Shown here piece after piece: positions 17,720-26,699 of a stretch of DNA of 61,976 bases. The notes beneath the pieces were generated by a model. The model did not search any database. It was not told the origin of the DNA and saw only the letters and a list, made by a program, of their open reading frames with translations. The position numbers and the translations under genes were made by a program. Source of the DNA: an uncultured Acidobacteriota bacterium (GTDB taxonomy: Bacteria > Acidobacteriota > Polarisedimenticolia > Polarisedimenticolales > Polarisedimenticolaceae); assembly GCA_945787955.1 (NCBI GenBank), contig CALZKF010000010.1, forward strand, positions 1 to 61,976, given 5' to 3'. The stretch's first letter is position 1. Each line of letters opens with the position of its first letter.

Positions 17720-17761
17720 TTGTCAATGAAAGCTATCATTGTGATATCATTTTGGTATCAC
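17720..17761 (+). promoter_or_regulatory. Candidate promoter and palindrome before the SPFH gene
   Basis: TTGTCA at 17720-17725 is followed 17 bases later by GATATC (17743-17748); TATCAT at 17745-17750 is an alternative -10. The inverted repeat GTGATA (17741-17746) / TATCAC (17756-17761) overlaps this -10 region and would suit a repressor dimer. It does not match the TGTAC-type palindromes of the neighbouring XRE gene. Confidence 0.4.
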
Positions 17762-17782
17762 CCAGATTGAAGGAGCGTTGCC

Positions 17783-18661
17783 ATGCAACAAGAGCGAATA
17801 AGAAAAGCGATTTCCGGATACCCGATGCTGCTGATATCCCTGCTGCTGCTGGCGGTCGCGGTCGCCAGCCTGGTGAGGATCATCCAGACCGAGAACCCTT
17901 GGATAGTGATTCCCCTGGTCTCATGCATCCTCCTGTTCATACTGACCCTGGTCGGGTTTTTCGTCGTGAACCCGAACGATGCCAGGGTCCTGGTCCTGTT
18001 CGGCACGTACAAGGGCACGGTGAAGGCCAACGGCTTTTACTGGGCCAACCCGTTCTACACCAAGCAGAAGATCACCCAGCGCGCCCGGAACCTGAACGGT
18101 GACAAACTGAAGGTCAACGACATGGCCGGCAACCCGATCGAGATCGCCGCGGTGGTGGTCTGGCAGGTGGAGGACACCTTCAAGGCATCCTTCGACGTCG
18201 ATCGCTACGAGTCGTACGTCATCGTCCAGAGCGAGGCCGCCGTCCGGCACCTGGCCGGATCGTACCCGTACGACACCTTCGAAGACGACGCCGAAGAGAC
18301 CCTGACTCTCCGGGCCGGCAAGGAGAAGGTCAGCGAAGAGCTGGAGAGAGAACTTTCCGACCGGTTCGAACGGGCCGGGATCAAGGTCATCGAGGCCAGG
18401 ATCAGCCACCTGGCCTATGCCCCGGAGATCGCCGAGGCGATGCTGCGCCGCCAGCAGGCGGTGGCGGTGGTGGCGGCAAGAACCCAGATTGTTGAAGGGG
18501 CCGTCAGCATGGTGGAACTGGCCCTCCAGAAACTGGCCAGCAAAAAAATCGTGGAACTGGATGACGAGAAGAAGGCGACCATGGTCAGCAACCTGCTGGT
18601 TGTGCTGTGCTCCGAGTCGTCCGCAACACCGGTGGTCAACGCCGGAACGCTTTACCAGTAA
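17783..18661 (+). CDS. SPFH/Band 7 domain membrane protein
   Basis: A 292-residue protein with two N-terminal hydrophobic segments ([16 protein letters not shown] and [20 protein letters not shown]). These are followed by an SPFH/prohibitin-like domain starting [20 protein letters not shown], with the typical [23 protein letters not shown] helix at about 210-232. SPFH proteins form membrane-associated rings that organise microdomains or control proteases. AGGAG lies eight bases before ATG 17783. The Arc-like gene follows after nine bases, a pairing seen in other genomes. Confidence 0.87.
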   Translation: MQQERIRKAISGYPMLLISLLLLAVAVASLVRIIQTENPWIVIPLVSCILLFILTLVGFFVVNPNDARVLVLFGTYKGTVKANGFYWANPFYTKQKITQRARNLNGDKLKVNDMAGNPIEIAAVVVWQVEDTFKASFDVDRYESYVIVQSEAAVRHLAGSYPYDTFEDDAEETLTLRAGKEKVSEELERELSDRFERAGIKVIEARISHLAYAPEIAEAMLRRQQAVAVVAARTQIVEGAVSMVELALQKLASKKIVELDDEKKATMVSNLLVVLCSESSATPVVNAGTLYQ

Positions 18662-18670
18662 AGAGACGTC

Positions 18671-18856
18671 ATGGCCCAGCGGAAAAAGTTCCTCCTGCGG
18701 ATCGACCCTTCCCTTTGGGAAGAACTGAACCGCTGGGCCTCGGCGGAACTGCGATCGGTCAACGGTCAGATTGAATTTATCCTGAAAGAGGCGGTCAGGA
18801 AGCGGGGCAAGGAAACGAGTAAACCGGGCACCGGCGAGGAAGCACAGGACGCTTGA
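18671..18856 (+). CDS. Arc-like ribbon-helix-helix DNA-binding protein
   Basis: A 61-residue protein with ribbon-helix-helix features: the strand KKFLLRIDPSLWEEL followed by RSVNGQIEFILKEAVRK, as in Arc-family repressors where the strand pairs in a dimer and contacts DNA. A charged tail of about 20 residues follows. It lies nine bases after the SPFH gene and is surely cotranscribed. It may autoregulate the pair, and the palindrome at 17741-17761 is a candidate site. Confidence 0.78.
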   Translation: MAQRKKFLLRIDPSLWEELNRWASAELRSVNGQIEFILKEAVRKRGKETSKPGTGEEAQDA

Positions 18857-19195
18857 CCTTCCCTAACTCCATCACCTTGCATTCTTCATTTCCCGGCTGG
18901 GTAATGTCTTCCATCATTCCTCCTTTTAGCGGGTTCTCTACCGCTTCAGTGGAGGAACGAATTACTCTACCTATTTCTCGTTAATTCGCGGCCATCTTTT
19001 TGGGAAGGATGACAAGGTCGACGAAATCCTTCCGACTCCCCCGCCCTCCGATGTCGATCACCTTCATGACCGCAATTTCCAGCGGGTCGGCTACCGCCAA
19101 GCCGCGGTAAGGCGCACCTGGGAGCAGGAAATCAGCCTGGGCCGCCAGATACGACAGCAGTACGGCCTGCTGCGTACCGATCTCCCTTTTTCATG
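18857..19195. other. Region without a confirmed gene; two unassigned reading frames
   Basis: This gap between the Arc-like gene and the AbiE cassette holds two suggestive frames. On the minus strand a 40-codon frame (18795-18917) starts with two ATGs directly after AAAAGGAGG, but it is partly antisense to the Arc-like gene and matches nothing I know. On the plus strand an open frame follows a TAG at about 18928 and runs to a TGA at about 19200, with residues such as NFQRVGYRQAAVRRTWEQE but no start codon or ribosome-binding site. Both may be remnants of a gene disrupted by past insertion or deletion. Confidence 0.35.
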
Positions 19196-19226
19196 TTGAC
19201 AGATATAATACTAAACTGTAGTATTA
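19196..19226 (+). promoter_or_regulatory. AbiE cassette promoter with perfect palindromic operator
   Basis: TTGACA (19196-19201), a 17-base spacer and TAGTAT (19219-19224) form a near-consensus promoter. The -10 is inside a perfect inverted repeat, TAATACTA (19206-19213) / TAGTATTA (19219-19226), separated by five bases. The ATG at 19235 is only ten bases past the -10, so the mRNA is leaderless or nearly so. AbiEi antitoxins are known to repress their own operons by binding inverted repeats. Confidence 0.72.
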
Positions 19227-19234
19227 CTGTCGTT

Positions 19235-19834
19235 ATGATTTCCATCGCAGACAGTCGGCTCGTCACGAGACTCTCCGGGGAGCAGGGTGGGGTCTTTTCT
19301 ACGGCCGATCTGAAGACCGCTTTTGCGGAGCCGCACCCTGCCGCATTCGGCAGGCGGATTCGCAAGCTTCTCGAACACGAAGTGCTGTTCCGGTTCACCC
19401 GCGGCTTTTACGTTACGGAGGGTTTCGAACTGCCTGTTCTGAGTCAGCGCATTGCACCCGGATCGTGCATCAGTTTCGAGACCGTCCTGGCGCGCAGCCT
19501 GTTGATCGGAACCAGCCCGGCCTATCGCGTCGTGGCCACCAAGGTCGGACGCACGCGGCGCTATGCAGCACTCGGGCATGAGATCGAGCACCTCGGCATC
19601 TCGGCTCCTTTGTCGTTCGGCTGCGAACACAAGAAAGGTGTTCGGTATGCAAATGTCGAAAAAGCGGTACTGGATGTCTTGTACTTCCACCTTCGCGGCC
19701 AGCGCTACTCGTTCGACATCTACTCCGACATGAATCTTCACAAGCTGAATATGGATTGTGTGCGCGACTATCTGCAGCGCTATAACAACCCGAAGTACGT
19801 TACGTTTGCTGAGCGCGTATTGGGGCTGTCATGA
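19235..19834 (+). CDS. abiEi: AbiEi-type antitoxin of a type IV toxin-antitoxin system
   Basis: A 199-residue protein with an N-terminal winged-helix region (GGVFSTADLKTAF ... IRKLLEHEVLFRFTRGFYV) and a C-terminal antitoxin domain with SPAYRVVATKVGRTRRY and ANVEKAVLDVLYFHLRG. In the AbiE system the antitoxin represses transcription through the N-terminal domain and opposes the toxin through the C-terminal one without stable binding. I chose ATG 19235 over 19193 because the promoter elements occupy the upstream stretch. It overlaps the toxin gene by four bases. Base composition is visibly less GC-rich than the neighbours, suggesting acquisition. Confidence 0.82.
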   Translation: MISIADSRLVTRLSGEQGGVFSTADLKTAFAEPHPAAFGRRIRKLLEHEVLFRFTRGFYVTEGFELPVLSQRIAPGSCISFETVLARSLLIGTSPAYRVVATKVGRTRRYAALGHEIEHLGISAPLSFGCEHKKGVRYANVEKAVLDVLYFHLRGQRYSFDIYSDMNLHKLNMDCVRDYLQRYNNPKYVTFAERVLGLS

Positions 19835-20586
19835 CCACTCCACCCAATCGGCCGGCGACTGCGGACGGGCTGTTTCTCTGGGTTATGCATCGGTTTGCAG
19901 AGGTGTTCGCGGATCACGCGATTCTCGAGGGCGGGATGGCGTTACGGCTCATCGACAGTCCTCGCTCGACTACGGATATCGATTACGTCTTCGCGCCGTA
20001 CGCGTCCAAGAAGGACGTTCGGGCACAGATAGAAACCGTGCTCAGCGAGATAGAAGACGCCGACGTCCTGATCGAGTTGCATTCGAAGATGTTGCGAGCG
20101 GAGATCCACATCGATAGCGTTTCCATTCAGCTGGAAGTCCACGTGGCGATGGAGTGCCGCGGTATCCCGATGTCAACAGGAGGCTTCGCGCGACAACTGG
20201 GGCAACCGGCGCGTATCGTCAGGATCATGAGCCCCGACTGGGCGCTTGCGCACAAACTCGCGGCGTGGAATGAGAGACGATTGCTCCGCGACCTCTACGA
20301 TTGCTACTTCTTCACGGCACGACTCCACGAGAAGCCCGACGGGGGCGTTCTCGACCGTCGTCTGGCGCATGTTGAATCCAGGATTCCGGCTTTGGCGAAC
20401 CGTCGAAACATGACGAGAGCCGAACTCGCCACGGAACTTCGGGCGGAGGCGGCCGATCTGTCGCAGGAACGCCTGGCTGCCGAACTGGGCGGTATCCTGC
20501 CGAGCGAGGAGATCGCAGGACTTGCCCCGCGGATGCAAGCCGCCATTGCGAATATCGTGGAATGGCTCGAGGAACAGTCTCCTTAG
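19831..20586 (+). CDS. abiEii: AbiEii-type nucleotidyltransferase toxin
   Basis: A 251-residue DNA polymerase beta-like nucleotidyltransferase of the AbiEii/MenT group. The catalytic core is seen in ILEGGMALRLI and STTDIDYVF (Gly-Gly, then Asp-x-Asp metal ligands), with KLAAWNERRLLRDLYDCYFF matching the conserved Lys and Asp region further on. Family members stop growth by adding nucleotides to tRNA or other targets, which can give phage defence by abortive infection. Its start overlaps the antitoxin stop (ATGA), and its stop overlaps the stop of the convergent CitE-like gene. Confidence 0.84.
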   Translation: MTTPPNRPATADGLFLWVMHRFAEVFADHAILEGGMALRLIDSPRSTTDIDYVFAPYASKKDVRAQIETVLSEIEDADVLIELHSKMLRAEIHIDSVSIQLEVHVAMECRGIPMSTGGFARQLGQPARIVRIMSPDWALAHKLAAWNERRLLRDLYDCYFFTARLHEKPDGGVLDRRLAHVESRIPALANRRNMTRAELATELRAEAADLSQERLAAELGGILPSEEIAGLAPRMQAAIANIVEWLEEQSP

Positions 20587-21398
20587 CCCTCTCCCCTAGT
20601 CAGAATTTTCCGCGCAACCTCCAGATGAAGCGCCTCGATCATCTCGCCGTCCACCACGATGACCCCTTTGGAGTCCCCTGCCCTTTCCTCCCAGGCGGCC
20701 AGGACCTTCCGGGCCCAGGCGATCTCCTCCGAATTGCTTGAAAAGACCTCATGGATCGGCTCCACCTGGCCGGGGTGGATGCAGGACTTGCCGTCGAAAC
20801 CCAGGTTCCGTGCGATCTCCGCCTCCCGGACCAGGCCATCACGATCCTTGTAGTGGAAATAGACCGCATCGATGGCGGCGCAACGGTGCATCCGGGCCGC
20901 CAGCAGGATCTCTCCCATGGCGTGGCGCTCCCAGACCCTGCCGCCGTCCGGTCTTGCTCCCAGGGACAGCCGGAGATCGGCGGAGCCGTAGATCAGGATG
21001 GAGACGTCAGGTGCCGCACCGGCCAGTTCCCGGGCCCGGCCGACGCCGAGGGTGGTTTCGATCATCAACCCGGTGGTGGAGCCGTGTCCGGCGAACCGTG
21101 CCGCCAGCCCGGCCACCTCGGAAGGATCCTCGGCCTTGGGCAGGAGAACCGTCTCTGGACTCAGTTGCTCCGCCGCCGCCAGATCCTGCTCATGCCAGGG
21201 TGTGCCGGGCGGGTTGATCCGGAGCATGAACGGTCGCTCGGGAGCAGCCATCTCCGCCAGGTTCCCGCGGGCGTCATCCTTTTCTGGAGGTGCGACCCCG
21301 TCCTCAAGGTCCAGGATCAGCCGGTCCGCCGCCAGGGAATCGAGCTTACCGAGCATGCCGGGCCTGGATGCGGGCACATACAGGACCGAACGGGTCAG
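20583..21398 (-). CDS. CitE-like HpcH/HpaI aldolase/citrate lyase family protein
   Basis: A roughly 271-residue TIM-barrel lyase of the CitE/malyl-CoA lyase group, acting on CoA thioesters or related acids. Visible motifs: VPASRPGMLGKL, LILDLEDGVAPPEKD with metal-binding acidic residues, LLPKAED, LMIETTLGV with the second metal Glu, and GFDGKSCIHPGQVEPI. The start is uncertain: GTG 21377 would cut the usual N-terminal SVLYVPASRP segment, whereas CTG 21398 preserves it and overlaps the CBS gene stop by four bases. The substrate is not predictable from context. Confidence 0.8.
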   Translation of the reverse strand: MTRSVLYVPASRPGMLGKLDSLAADRLILDLEDGVAPPEKDDARGNLAEMAAPERPFMLRINPPGTPWHEQDLAAAEQLSPETVLLPKAEDPSEVAGLAARFAGHGSTTGLMIETTLGVGRARELAGAAPDVSILIYGSADLRLSLGARPDGGRVWERHAMGEILLAARMHRCAAIDAVYFHYKDRDGLVREAEIARNLGFDGKSCIHPGQVEPIHEVFSSNSEEIAWARKVLAAWEERAGDSKGVIVVDGEMIEALHLEVARKILTRGEG

Positions 21399-21913
21399 TG
21401 CTTCTTGAATCGCCCTACCCTCTGATCCTTGTTATGGGAAGCGATAACCTTTTGCATCTGCTCGATGGACGAGGGCCGTTCCGCGTCGGCACCTTCCCCT
21501 GCACCCGACTGTGAGGCGATCCATCTCAAGAAGGCGTCCAGAACATGGTGGCGGTGGATTCGACCCACCAGTTCCTTGCCGTCCATGACAGGCAAGCAGG
21601 CAAAGTTGTTTTCGAGGAATTTCCCGGCCACGCCCAGCAGGTCCATGTCCGGTGAGATCGCGGACCGGACAGGTGACATGTAGTCCCGGACTTTGCCCCC
21701 GGCCACCCCTTCATACGTCCATCGGGAAATCGCCCGCAGGCAATCCTTTTCGCTGAGGAGGCCGATGACCGTATTGTCGTCGTCCACCACCGGTATCGCC
21801 GCAAACTGGTCTCCTGCAAGCAGTTGGATCGCCGACGCCATGTCCTCTTCGGGCCGGATCGTCATGCTGGGCGGGGCCATCCAGTCCCGGACTACAGGGA
21901 TTTCTTGCGCCAT
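21395..21913 (-). CDS. CBS-domain pair protein
   Basis: A 172-residue cytoplasmic protein with two CBS motifs: VRDWMAPPSMTIRPEEDMAS ... IPVVDDDNTVIGLLSEKD and VRDYMSPVRSAISPDMDL ... LPVMDGKELVGRIHRHHVL. CBS pairs bind adenosine nucleotides and act as energy sensors, free-standing or attached to enzymes. I chose ATG 21913, preceded by GGAGAAG; the frame is open to 22042. The gene is divergent from the nqr operon and overlaps the CitE-like gene downstream. The partner it regulates is unknown. Confidence 0.83.
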   Translation of the reverse strand: MAQEIPVVRDWMAPPSMTIRPEEDMASAIQLLAGDQFAAIPVVDDDNTVIGLLSEKDCLRAISRWTYEGVAGGKVRDYMSPVRSAISPDMDLLGVAGKFLENNFACLPVMDGKELVGRIHRHHVLDAFLRWIASQSGAGEGADAERPSSIEQMQKVIASHNKDQRVGRFKKH

Positions 21914-22101
21914 TCTCTTCTCCTTCATCCGATCGGCGCCCCCAGCCCATCGAGCCGGGATCGGGGCAGCGCTCGGGTAGTCCACAATTGTAGCACTCCC
22001 GGTCTTTTTTATTATTTCCGGTCTGCTATCCTTCTCGTTCAAAGTGGGGGCGAATGAGTGTCCCCCAGCGTTGGAATATCTTCGCTCTCGAGGGAGACAC
22101 C

Positions 22102-23454
22102 ATGGCCCTGCATGTCATCAAGCGCGGCCTGAACCTGCCGATCACCGGCGATCCCGAACAGCGGATCGACGGCGCAACCCAGGTCAGCCGCGTGGCCGTC
22201 ATGGCCGAGGATTACCCCTTCATGAAGCCGCGGATGCATGTCCGTGTCGGCGACGACGTGAAACTGGGGCAACTGCTGTTCGAAGACCGGAAAACCGAAG
22301 GTGTAGGGTTCACATCCCCCGGCGCCGGCAAGGTCGAGGCGATCAACCGTGGAGCGCGCCGGGCGCTGATTTCGGTGGTCATACGGCTGTCCGGAAACGA
22401 CCAGGTCTCGTTCCAGCACTTCAGCGGCGATGCGCCGGCTTCCCTGAACGGCGAGGCGGTTCGCAACCTGCTGGTGGAATCGGGACTCTGGACCGCCTTG
22501 CGCACACGGCCGTTCAGCAAGGTGCCCTCACCCAAGCAGAGTTGCCATGCCGTGTTCGTTACCGCCATGGATACCAATCCGGGTGCGCCCTCTCCGGAGC
22601 TGATCCTGAAAGGCCGGGAGGCGGACTGGAGCGCCGGGCTTCACGCCATCGGCAAGCTGACGGACGGCAAGGTATTCCTGTGCACCTCCGCCGGATCCGC
22701 CATCGGCGCCGGTGACGTTCCCCGGATCTCCCTGGAGCAGTTCAAGGGGCCCCATCCAGCAGGGCTGGCCGGCACACACATCCACATCCTGGATCCGGTG
22801 AGCCGGGAAAAAACAGTTTTCTACCTGGGCTACCAGGATGTCCTGGCCATCGGCCACCTGTTCCGCACCGGCGAAATCGACACGACCCGGGTGATCGCAC
22901 TGTCCGGGCCCCAGGCCACCAGACCGAGGCTGCTGAAGACCCGCCTGGGCGCCGCAGTGGACGAGGTCGTCCAGGGGGAGACCGCTGACGGTGAGAATCG
23001 CCTGGTCTCCGGATCGGTAATCGCCGGCCGGGCCGCCTGCGGCGAAATCAACGGCTACCTGGGCCGCTACCACGCCCAGATCTCGGTTCTGGCTGAAGAC
23101 CGCAAGCAGCGCTTCCTGGGCTGGATCATGCCGGGAGGGAAGATCTTCTCCACCGTCAACGTCTACCTGTCGGCCCTGATACCCGGGAAGAAATTCGGCC
23201 TGACCACCACAACCCACGGTTCCCACCGGGCGATGGTACCGATCGGGATGTACGAGCGGGTCATGCCGCTGGACATCATCCCGACCTACCTGCTCAGGGC
23301 CCTGGTCATGGACGATCTGGAAAACGCCGAAGCCCTGGGATGCCTGGAACTGGATGAAGACGACCTGGCCCTCTGTTCCATGGTCTGCCCCGGCAAGGAA
23401 GATTACGGTGTCGCCCTGCGGCGGAACCTTACCCAAGTATGGAAGGAAGGCTGA
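22102..23454 (+). CDS. nqrA: Na+-NQR subunit A
   Basis: A 450-residue peripheral cytoplasmic subunit of the sodium-pumping NADH:quinone oxidoreductase, implicated in quinone handling. The start MALHVIKRGLNLPITGDPEQ at ATG 22102 follows AGGGAG; an upstream in-frame ATG at 22054 lacks that site. Conserved segments include SRVAVMAEDYPFMKPRM, FTSPGAGKVEAINRGARR and the C-terminal ELDEDDLALCSMVCPGKEDY. It is the first gene of an eight-gene operon, and nqrB begins on the last base of its stop codon (TGATG). Confidence 0.96.
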   Translation: MALHVIKRGLNLPITGDPEQRIDGATQVSRVAVMAEDYPFMKPRMHVRVGDDVKLGQLLFEDRKTEGVGFTSPGAGKVEAINRGARRALISVVIRLSGNDQVSFQHFSGDAPASLNGEAVRNLLVESGLWTALRTRPFSKVPSPKQSCHAVFVTAMDTNPGAPSPELILKGREADWSAGLHAIGKLTDGKVFLCTSAGSAIGAGDVPRISLEQFKGPHPAGLAGTHIHILDPVSREKTVFYLGYQDVLAIGHLFRTGEIDTTRVIALSGPQATRPRLLKTRLGAAVDEVVQGETADGENRLVSGSVIAGRAACGEINGYLGRYHAQISVLAEDRKQRFLGWIMPGGKIFSTVNVYLSALIPGKKFGLTTTTHGSHRAMVPIGMYERVMPLDIIPTYLLRALVMDDLENAEALGCLELDEDDLALCSMVCPGKEDYGVALRRNLTQVWKEG

Positions 23455-24677
23455 TGCGATTGCTGCGGAAGCTTCTCGACGCCCAGGGCAAAATGTTCCG
23501 GAAGGGCGGCAAGCTCGAAAAATTCTACCCGATGTTCGAGGCGATGGAGACGCTGGCGTTCACCACCGGCAAGGTGACCAGGGGCAGCGTTCACGTTCGC
23601 GACGGCCTGGACCTGAAGCGGATGATGATCACCGTGGTGGTTGCCCTGATGCCGATTGTCGTGTTCGCCATGTACAACACCGGCTATCAGTCCCACCTGG
23701 CCATGGCCCAGGGAGCGGTGCCGCTGGATGTCTGGCAGAACGCGGTGTTCGGCGCCCTCGGCCTGGAACACGGCACCGCGTTCCTGCCCAGTTTCGTCTA
23801 CGGCGCCCTGTTCTTCCTGCCGGTGTTCATCGTCGGATTCGCCGTCGGCGGCGGCATCGAGGTCCTGTTCGCCATCATCCGGAAGCATGAAGTCAACGAA
23901 GGGTTCTTCGTCACCGGCTTCCTCCTGCCGCTGACCCTGCCGCCGACCATCCCGCTGTGGCAGGTCGCCCTGGGGGTCGCCTTCGGCGTGGTCATCGGCA
24001 AGGAGATCTTCGGCGGCACCGGTATGAACATCCTGAACCCGGCGTTGACGGCCCGGGCGTTCCTGTTCTTCGCCTACCCTGCGGCGATCTCCGGTGACGC
24101 TCCCTGGCTGGCGGTCGACTTCAGCCAGGCGGACGGCTTCTCCGGCGCCACCCTGCTGTCCCGGGCCACGGTGGATGCGTCCGCCCTGGGCAGCTTCGGC
24201 GGCGAGCAGTGGATGGACGCGTTCCTGGGGTTCATCAACGGCTCCATGGGAGAAACCTCCGCCCTGCTCTGTCTCGTCGGTGCGGTCATCCTGATCCTGA
24301 CCCGGGTCGGCGCCTGGCAGACCATGGCCGGAGTGGTTGTCGGGACCATCGGTATGGTGATGCTGCTCAACGGAATCGGCTCCGAGACCAACCCGATGTT
24401 CGCCGTGCCGTTCTACTGGCACATCGTCCTGGGCGGCTGGGCGTTCGGAACCGTTTTCATGGCAACCGATCCGGTCTCTTCTGCTTTCACAAGCAAAGGC
24501 AAGATGATCTACGGCCTGGGTATCGGGGTCCTGGTGGTCCTGGTGAGAGTGGTCAACCCGGCCTACCCGGAAGGGATGATGCTCGCAATCCTGTTCATGA
24601 ATCTTTTCGCCCCGGTGATCGACCACTTCTTCATCAAGGCGAACATCAAACGGAGGCTGGCGCGTCATGGAGCGTAG
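23454..24677 (+). CDS. nqrB: Na+-NQR subunit B
   Basis: A 407-residue inner-membrane subunit with about ten hydrophobic helices. Thr233 in DGFSGATLLS is the expected site of covalent FMN attachment by ApbE, and GGTGMNILNPALTARAFLFF is a signature of the family. NqrB forms much of the sodium channel and binds riboflavin. I chose ATG 23454, overlapping the nqrA stop by one base; the frame is open slightly upstream. The end overlaps nqrC by 11 bases. Confidence 0.96.
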   Translation: MRLLRKLLDAQGKMFRKGGKLEKFYPMFEAMETLAFTTGKVTRGSVHVRDGLDLKRMMITVVVALMPIVVFAMYNTGYQSHLAMAQGAVPLDVWQNAVFGALGLEHGTAFLPSFVYGALFFLPVFIVGFAVGGGIEVLFAIIRKHEVNEGFFVTGFLLPLTLPPTIPLWQVALGVAFGVVIGKEIFGGTGMNILNPALTARAFLFFAYPAAISGDAPWLAVDFSQADGFSGATLLSRATVDASALGSFGGEQWMDAFLGFINGSMGETSALLCLVGAVILILTRVGAWQTMAGVVVGTIGMVMLLNGIGSETNPMFAVPFYWHIVLGGWAFGTVFMATDPVSSAFTSKGKMIYGLGIGVLVVLVRVVNPAYPEGMMLAILFMNLFAPVIDHFFIKANIKRRLARHGA

Positions 24678-25449
24678 CACCGGATACATCATCGCGTTCG
24701 CAGCTGCGGTCTGCCTGGTCTGCTCGGTGCTGGTCACCAGTTCTGCGGTGTCTCTGAAGGACCGGCAGGTGGAGAACAAGCGGCTGGACCGCCAGAAGAA
24801 GATCCTGGTCCTGGCCGGGCTGATGGAAAAGGGTGAAGGGATCGATACCGCGGAGATCGACGAGCGATTCAGCGACAACATCCAAGCCCACGTCATCGAC
24901 CTTAAAACCGGGGATTACGACCCTTCGGCGGACACCGGCAACTTCGACCAGCGCAAGGCGGCCAAGGATCCGTCCACCAGCACGGCCGCTCCATCCAACA
25001 ACTCCGGCATCCAGCGGGTGCCGAACCAGGTGCTGATCTACCACGTTCTGGAGAACGGCGAACCGGTCACCCTGATCCTCCCGGTAGAGGGGAAAGGGCT
25101 GTGGTCCACCATGTACGGCTTCCTGGCCCTGGCCCCGGACACAACCACGGTCAAGGGCGTCACGTTCTACGAGCACGGCGAAACCCCGGGCCTGGGCGGT
25201 GAGATCGAGAACCCGTCCTGGACCGCCAAATGGATCGGGCGACTGGCGTACGACGAAACCTGGACTCCGGTGCTGGAGGTAATCAAGGGGACGGCAGGGC
25301 CTGTGGAAACCGATCCGACCCGGATCGACGGCCTGGCCGGCGCCACCCTGACCGCCCGCGGCGTGTCGCACCTCCTGGACTTCTGGCTGGGGGAGAGCGG
25401 ATTCAGCCCGTACCTTGAGAAGTTCCGGGCGGAAAGGAGCGCATCATGA
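24667..25449 (+). CDS. nqrC: Na+-NQR subunit C
   Basis: A 260-residue subunit with one N-terminal membrane anchor ([20 protein letters not shown]) and a periplasmic flavin domain. Thr227 in [12 protein letters not shown] is the expected covalent FMN site; the usual Ser of the S-G-A-T motif is Ala here, although the Thr that carries the flavin is kept. [12 protein letters not shown] and [11 protein letters not shown] are well conserved. It overlaps nqrB upstream and nqrD downstream, so expression is tightly coupled. Confidence 0.95.
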   Translation: MERSTGYIIAFAAAVCLVCSVLVTSSAVSLKDRQVENKRLDRQKKILVLAGLMEKGEGIDTAEIDERFSDNIQAHVIDLKTGDYDPSADTGNFDQRKAAKDPSTSTAAPSNNSGIQRVPNQVLIYHVLENGEPVTLILPVEGKGLWSTMYGFLALAPDTTTVKGVTFYEHGETPGLGGEIENPSWTAKWIGRLAYDETWTPVLEVIKGTAGPVETDPTRIDGLAGATLTARGVSHLLDFWLGESGFSPYLEKFRAERSAS

Positions 25450-26069
25450 GTTCCAAGATGAACCAGGTGCTCCTGGACCCGCTGTTCAACAACAACCCGA
25501 TCGCTCTTCAGGTACTGGGCATCTGCTCCGCCCTGGCGGTGACCACCAAGTTGGAAACCTCATTGGTGATGTCGGTGGCGGTGATCGCCGTGATCGCCCT
25601 CTCCAACCTGTCGGTCAGCCTGATCCGCAACATGATTCCGGGCAGTATCCGGATCATCGTGCAGTTGACCATCATCGCCTCCCTGGTGATCATCACCGAC
25701 CAGATCCTGAAGGCGTTCCTGTTCGAGATCAGCAAACAGCTGTCGATCTTCGTCGGCCTGATCATCACCAACTGTATCGTCATGGGCAGGGCCGAGGCGT
25801 TTGCCATGCAGAACCCGCCATGGCTGAGTTTCCTGGACGGCATCGGCAACGGCGTCGGCTACGCCATCATCCTGATCCTGGTCGGGTTCTTCCGGGAGCT
25901 CCTGGGCGCCGGAAAGTTGATGGGGCAGGTGGTCCTGCCGCTGGTGACCGAAGGCGGGTGGTACCACCCCAACGGGCTGATGACGCTGGCGCCGGGGGCT
26001 TTCTTCCTGATCGGCATTTTCATCTGGCTGCTCCGGACCTGGAAACCGGAGCAGGTCACGGAGGACTAG
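25446..26069 (+). CDS. nqrD: Na+-NQR subunit D
   Basis: A 207-residue integral membrane subunit with about six helices. It is one of two homologous proteins (with NqrE) that coordinate an intramembrane iron centre; [19 protein letters not shown] and [18 protein letters not shown] carry the expected cysteine residues. The ATG overlaps the nqrC stop by four bases. Length and topology are normal for the family. Confidence 0.95.
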   Translation: MSSKMNQVLLDPLFNNNPIALQVLGICSALAVTTKLETSLVMSVAVIAVIALSNLSVSLIRNMIPGSIRIIVQLTIIASLVIITDQILKAFLFEISKQLSIFVGLIITNCIVMGRAEAFAMQNPPWLSFLDGIGNGVGYAIILILVGFFRELLGAGKLMGQVVLPLVTEGGWYHPNGLMTLAPGAFFLIGIFIWLLRTWKPEQVTED

Positions 26070-26072
26070 ACG

Positions 26073-26687
26073 GTGGAGTATTACCTCAGCCTCGCCGTCA
26101 AGGCGATCTTCGTCGAGAACATGGCCCTGGCGTTCTTCCTGGGCATGTGCTCCTTCCTGGCGGTATCCAAGAAGGTCGAAACCGCCATCGGCCTGGGCGC
26201 TGCGGTGACCTTCGTCCTGACCATCACCGTGCCGCTGAACAGCTTCATCTACAACATCGCCCTGCGCGAAGGCGCCCTGGAGTGGCTCGGCGAAAAATAC
26301 GCCGGGATCGACCTGTCGTTCCTGTCGTTCCTGGTGTTCATCGGCACCATCGCCGCCTCGGTCCAGGTGGTGGAGATGACCCTGGACCGTTATGCGCCGG
26401 CGCTGTACGCCGCCCTGGGTGTGTTCCTGCCGTTGATCGCGGTGAACTGCGCCATCCTGGGAGCCTCTTTGCTCCTGGTGGAACGGGGCTACGGCGTGGC
26501 GGAAGGCACGGTGTTCGGTTTCGGCGCCGGCATCGGATTCGCTCTGGCGATCATCGCATTGGCGGCGATCCGGGAGCGGATGCGGTACAGCAACGTGCCG
26601 GCAGGCCTTCGGGGTCTGGGAATCACATTCATCATTACGGGCCTGATGGCGATCGGGTTCATGCTGTTCGCCGGCATCCAACTGTAG
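26073..26687 (+). CDS. nqrE: Na+-NQR subunit E
   Basis: A 204-residue integral membrane subunit homologous to NqrD with inverted topology. Conserved [20 protein letters not shown] and [18 protein letters not shown] carry the cysteines expected to ligate the shared iron site. It starts at GTG 26073, three bases after the nqrD stop, with GGAGGA inside the end of nqrD as ribosome-binding site. Confidence 0.95.
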   Translation: MEYYLSLAVKAIFVENMALAFFLGMCSFLAVSKKVETAIGLGAAVTFVLTITVPLNSFIYNIALREGALEWLGEKYAGIDLSFLSFLVFIGTIAASVQVVEMTLDRYAPALYAALGVFLPLIAVNCAILGASLLLVERGYGVAEGTVFGFGAGIGFALAIIALAAIRERMRYSNVPAGLRGLGITFIITGLMAIGFMLFAGIQL

Positions 26688-26699
26688 GACTCTACGAAG

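Noticed and set aside
22040-22075. GGGGG/CCCCC inverted repeat before nqrA as a terminator or riboswitch
   Set aside because: Short G/C arms without U-tract, located upstream of the gene start; no known riboswitch core around it.
23403-24896. Minus-strand open frame of 497 codons antisense to nqrB and nqrC
   Set aside because: Mirror of conserved nqr genes; no plausible start signal or domain.
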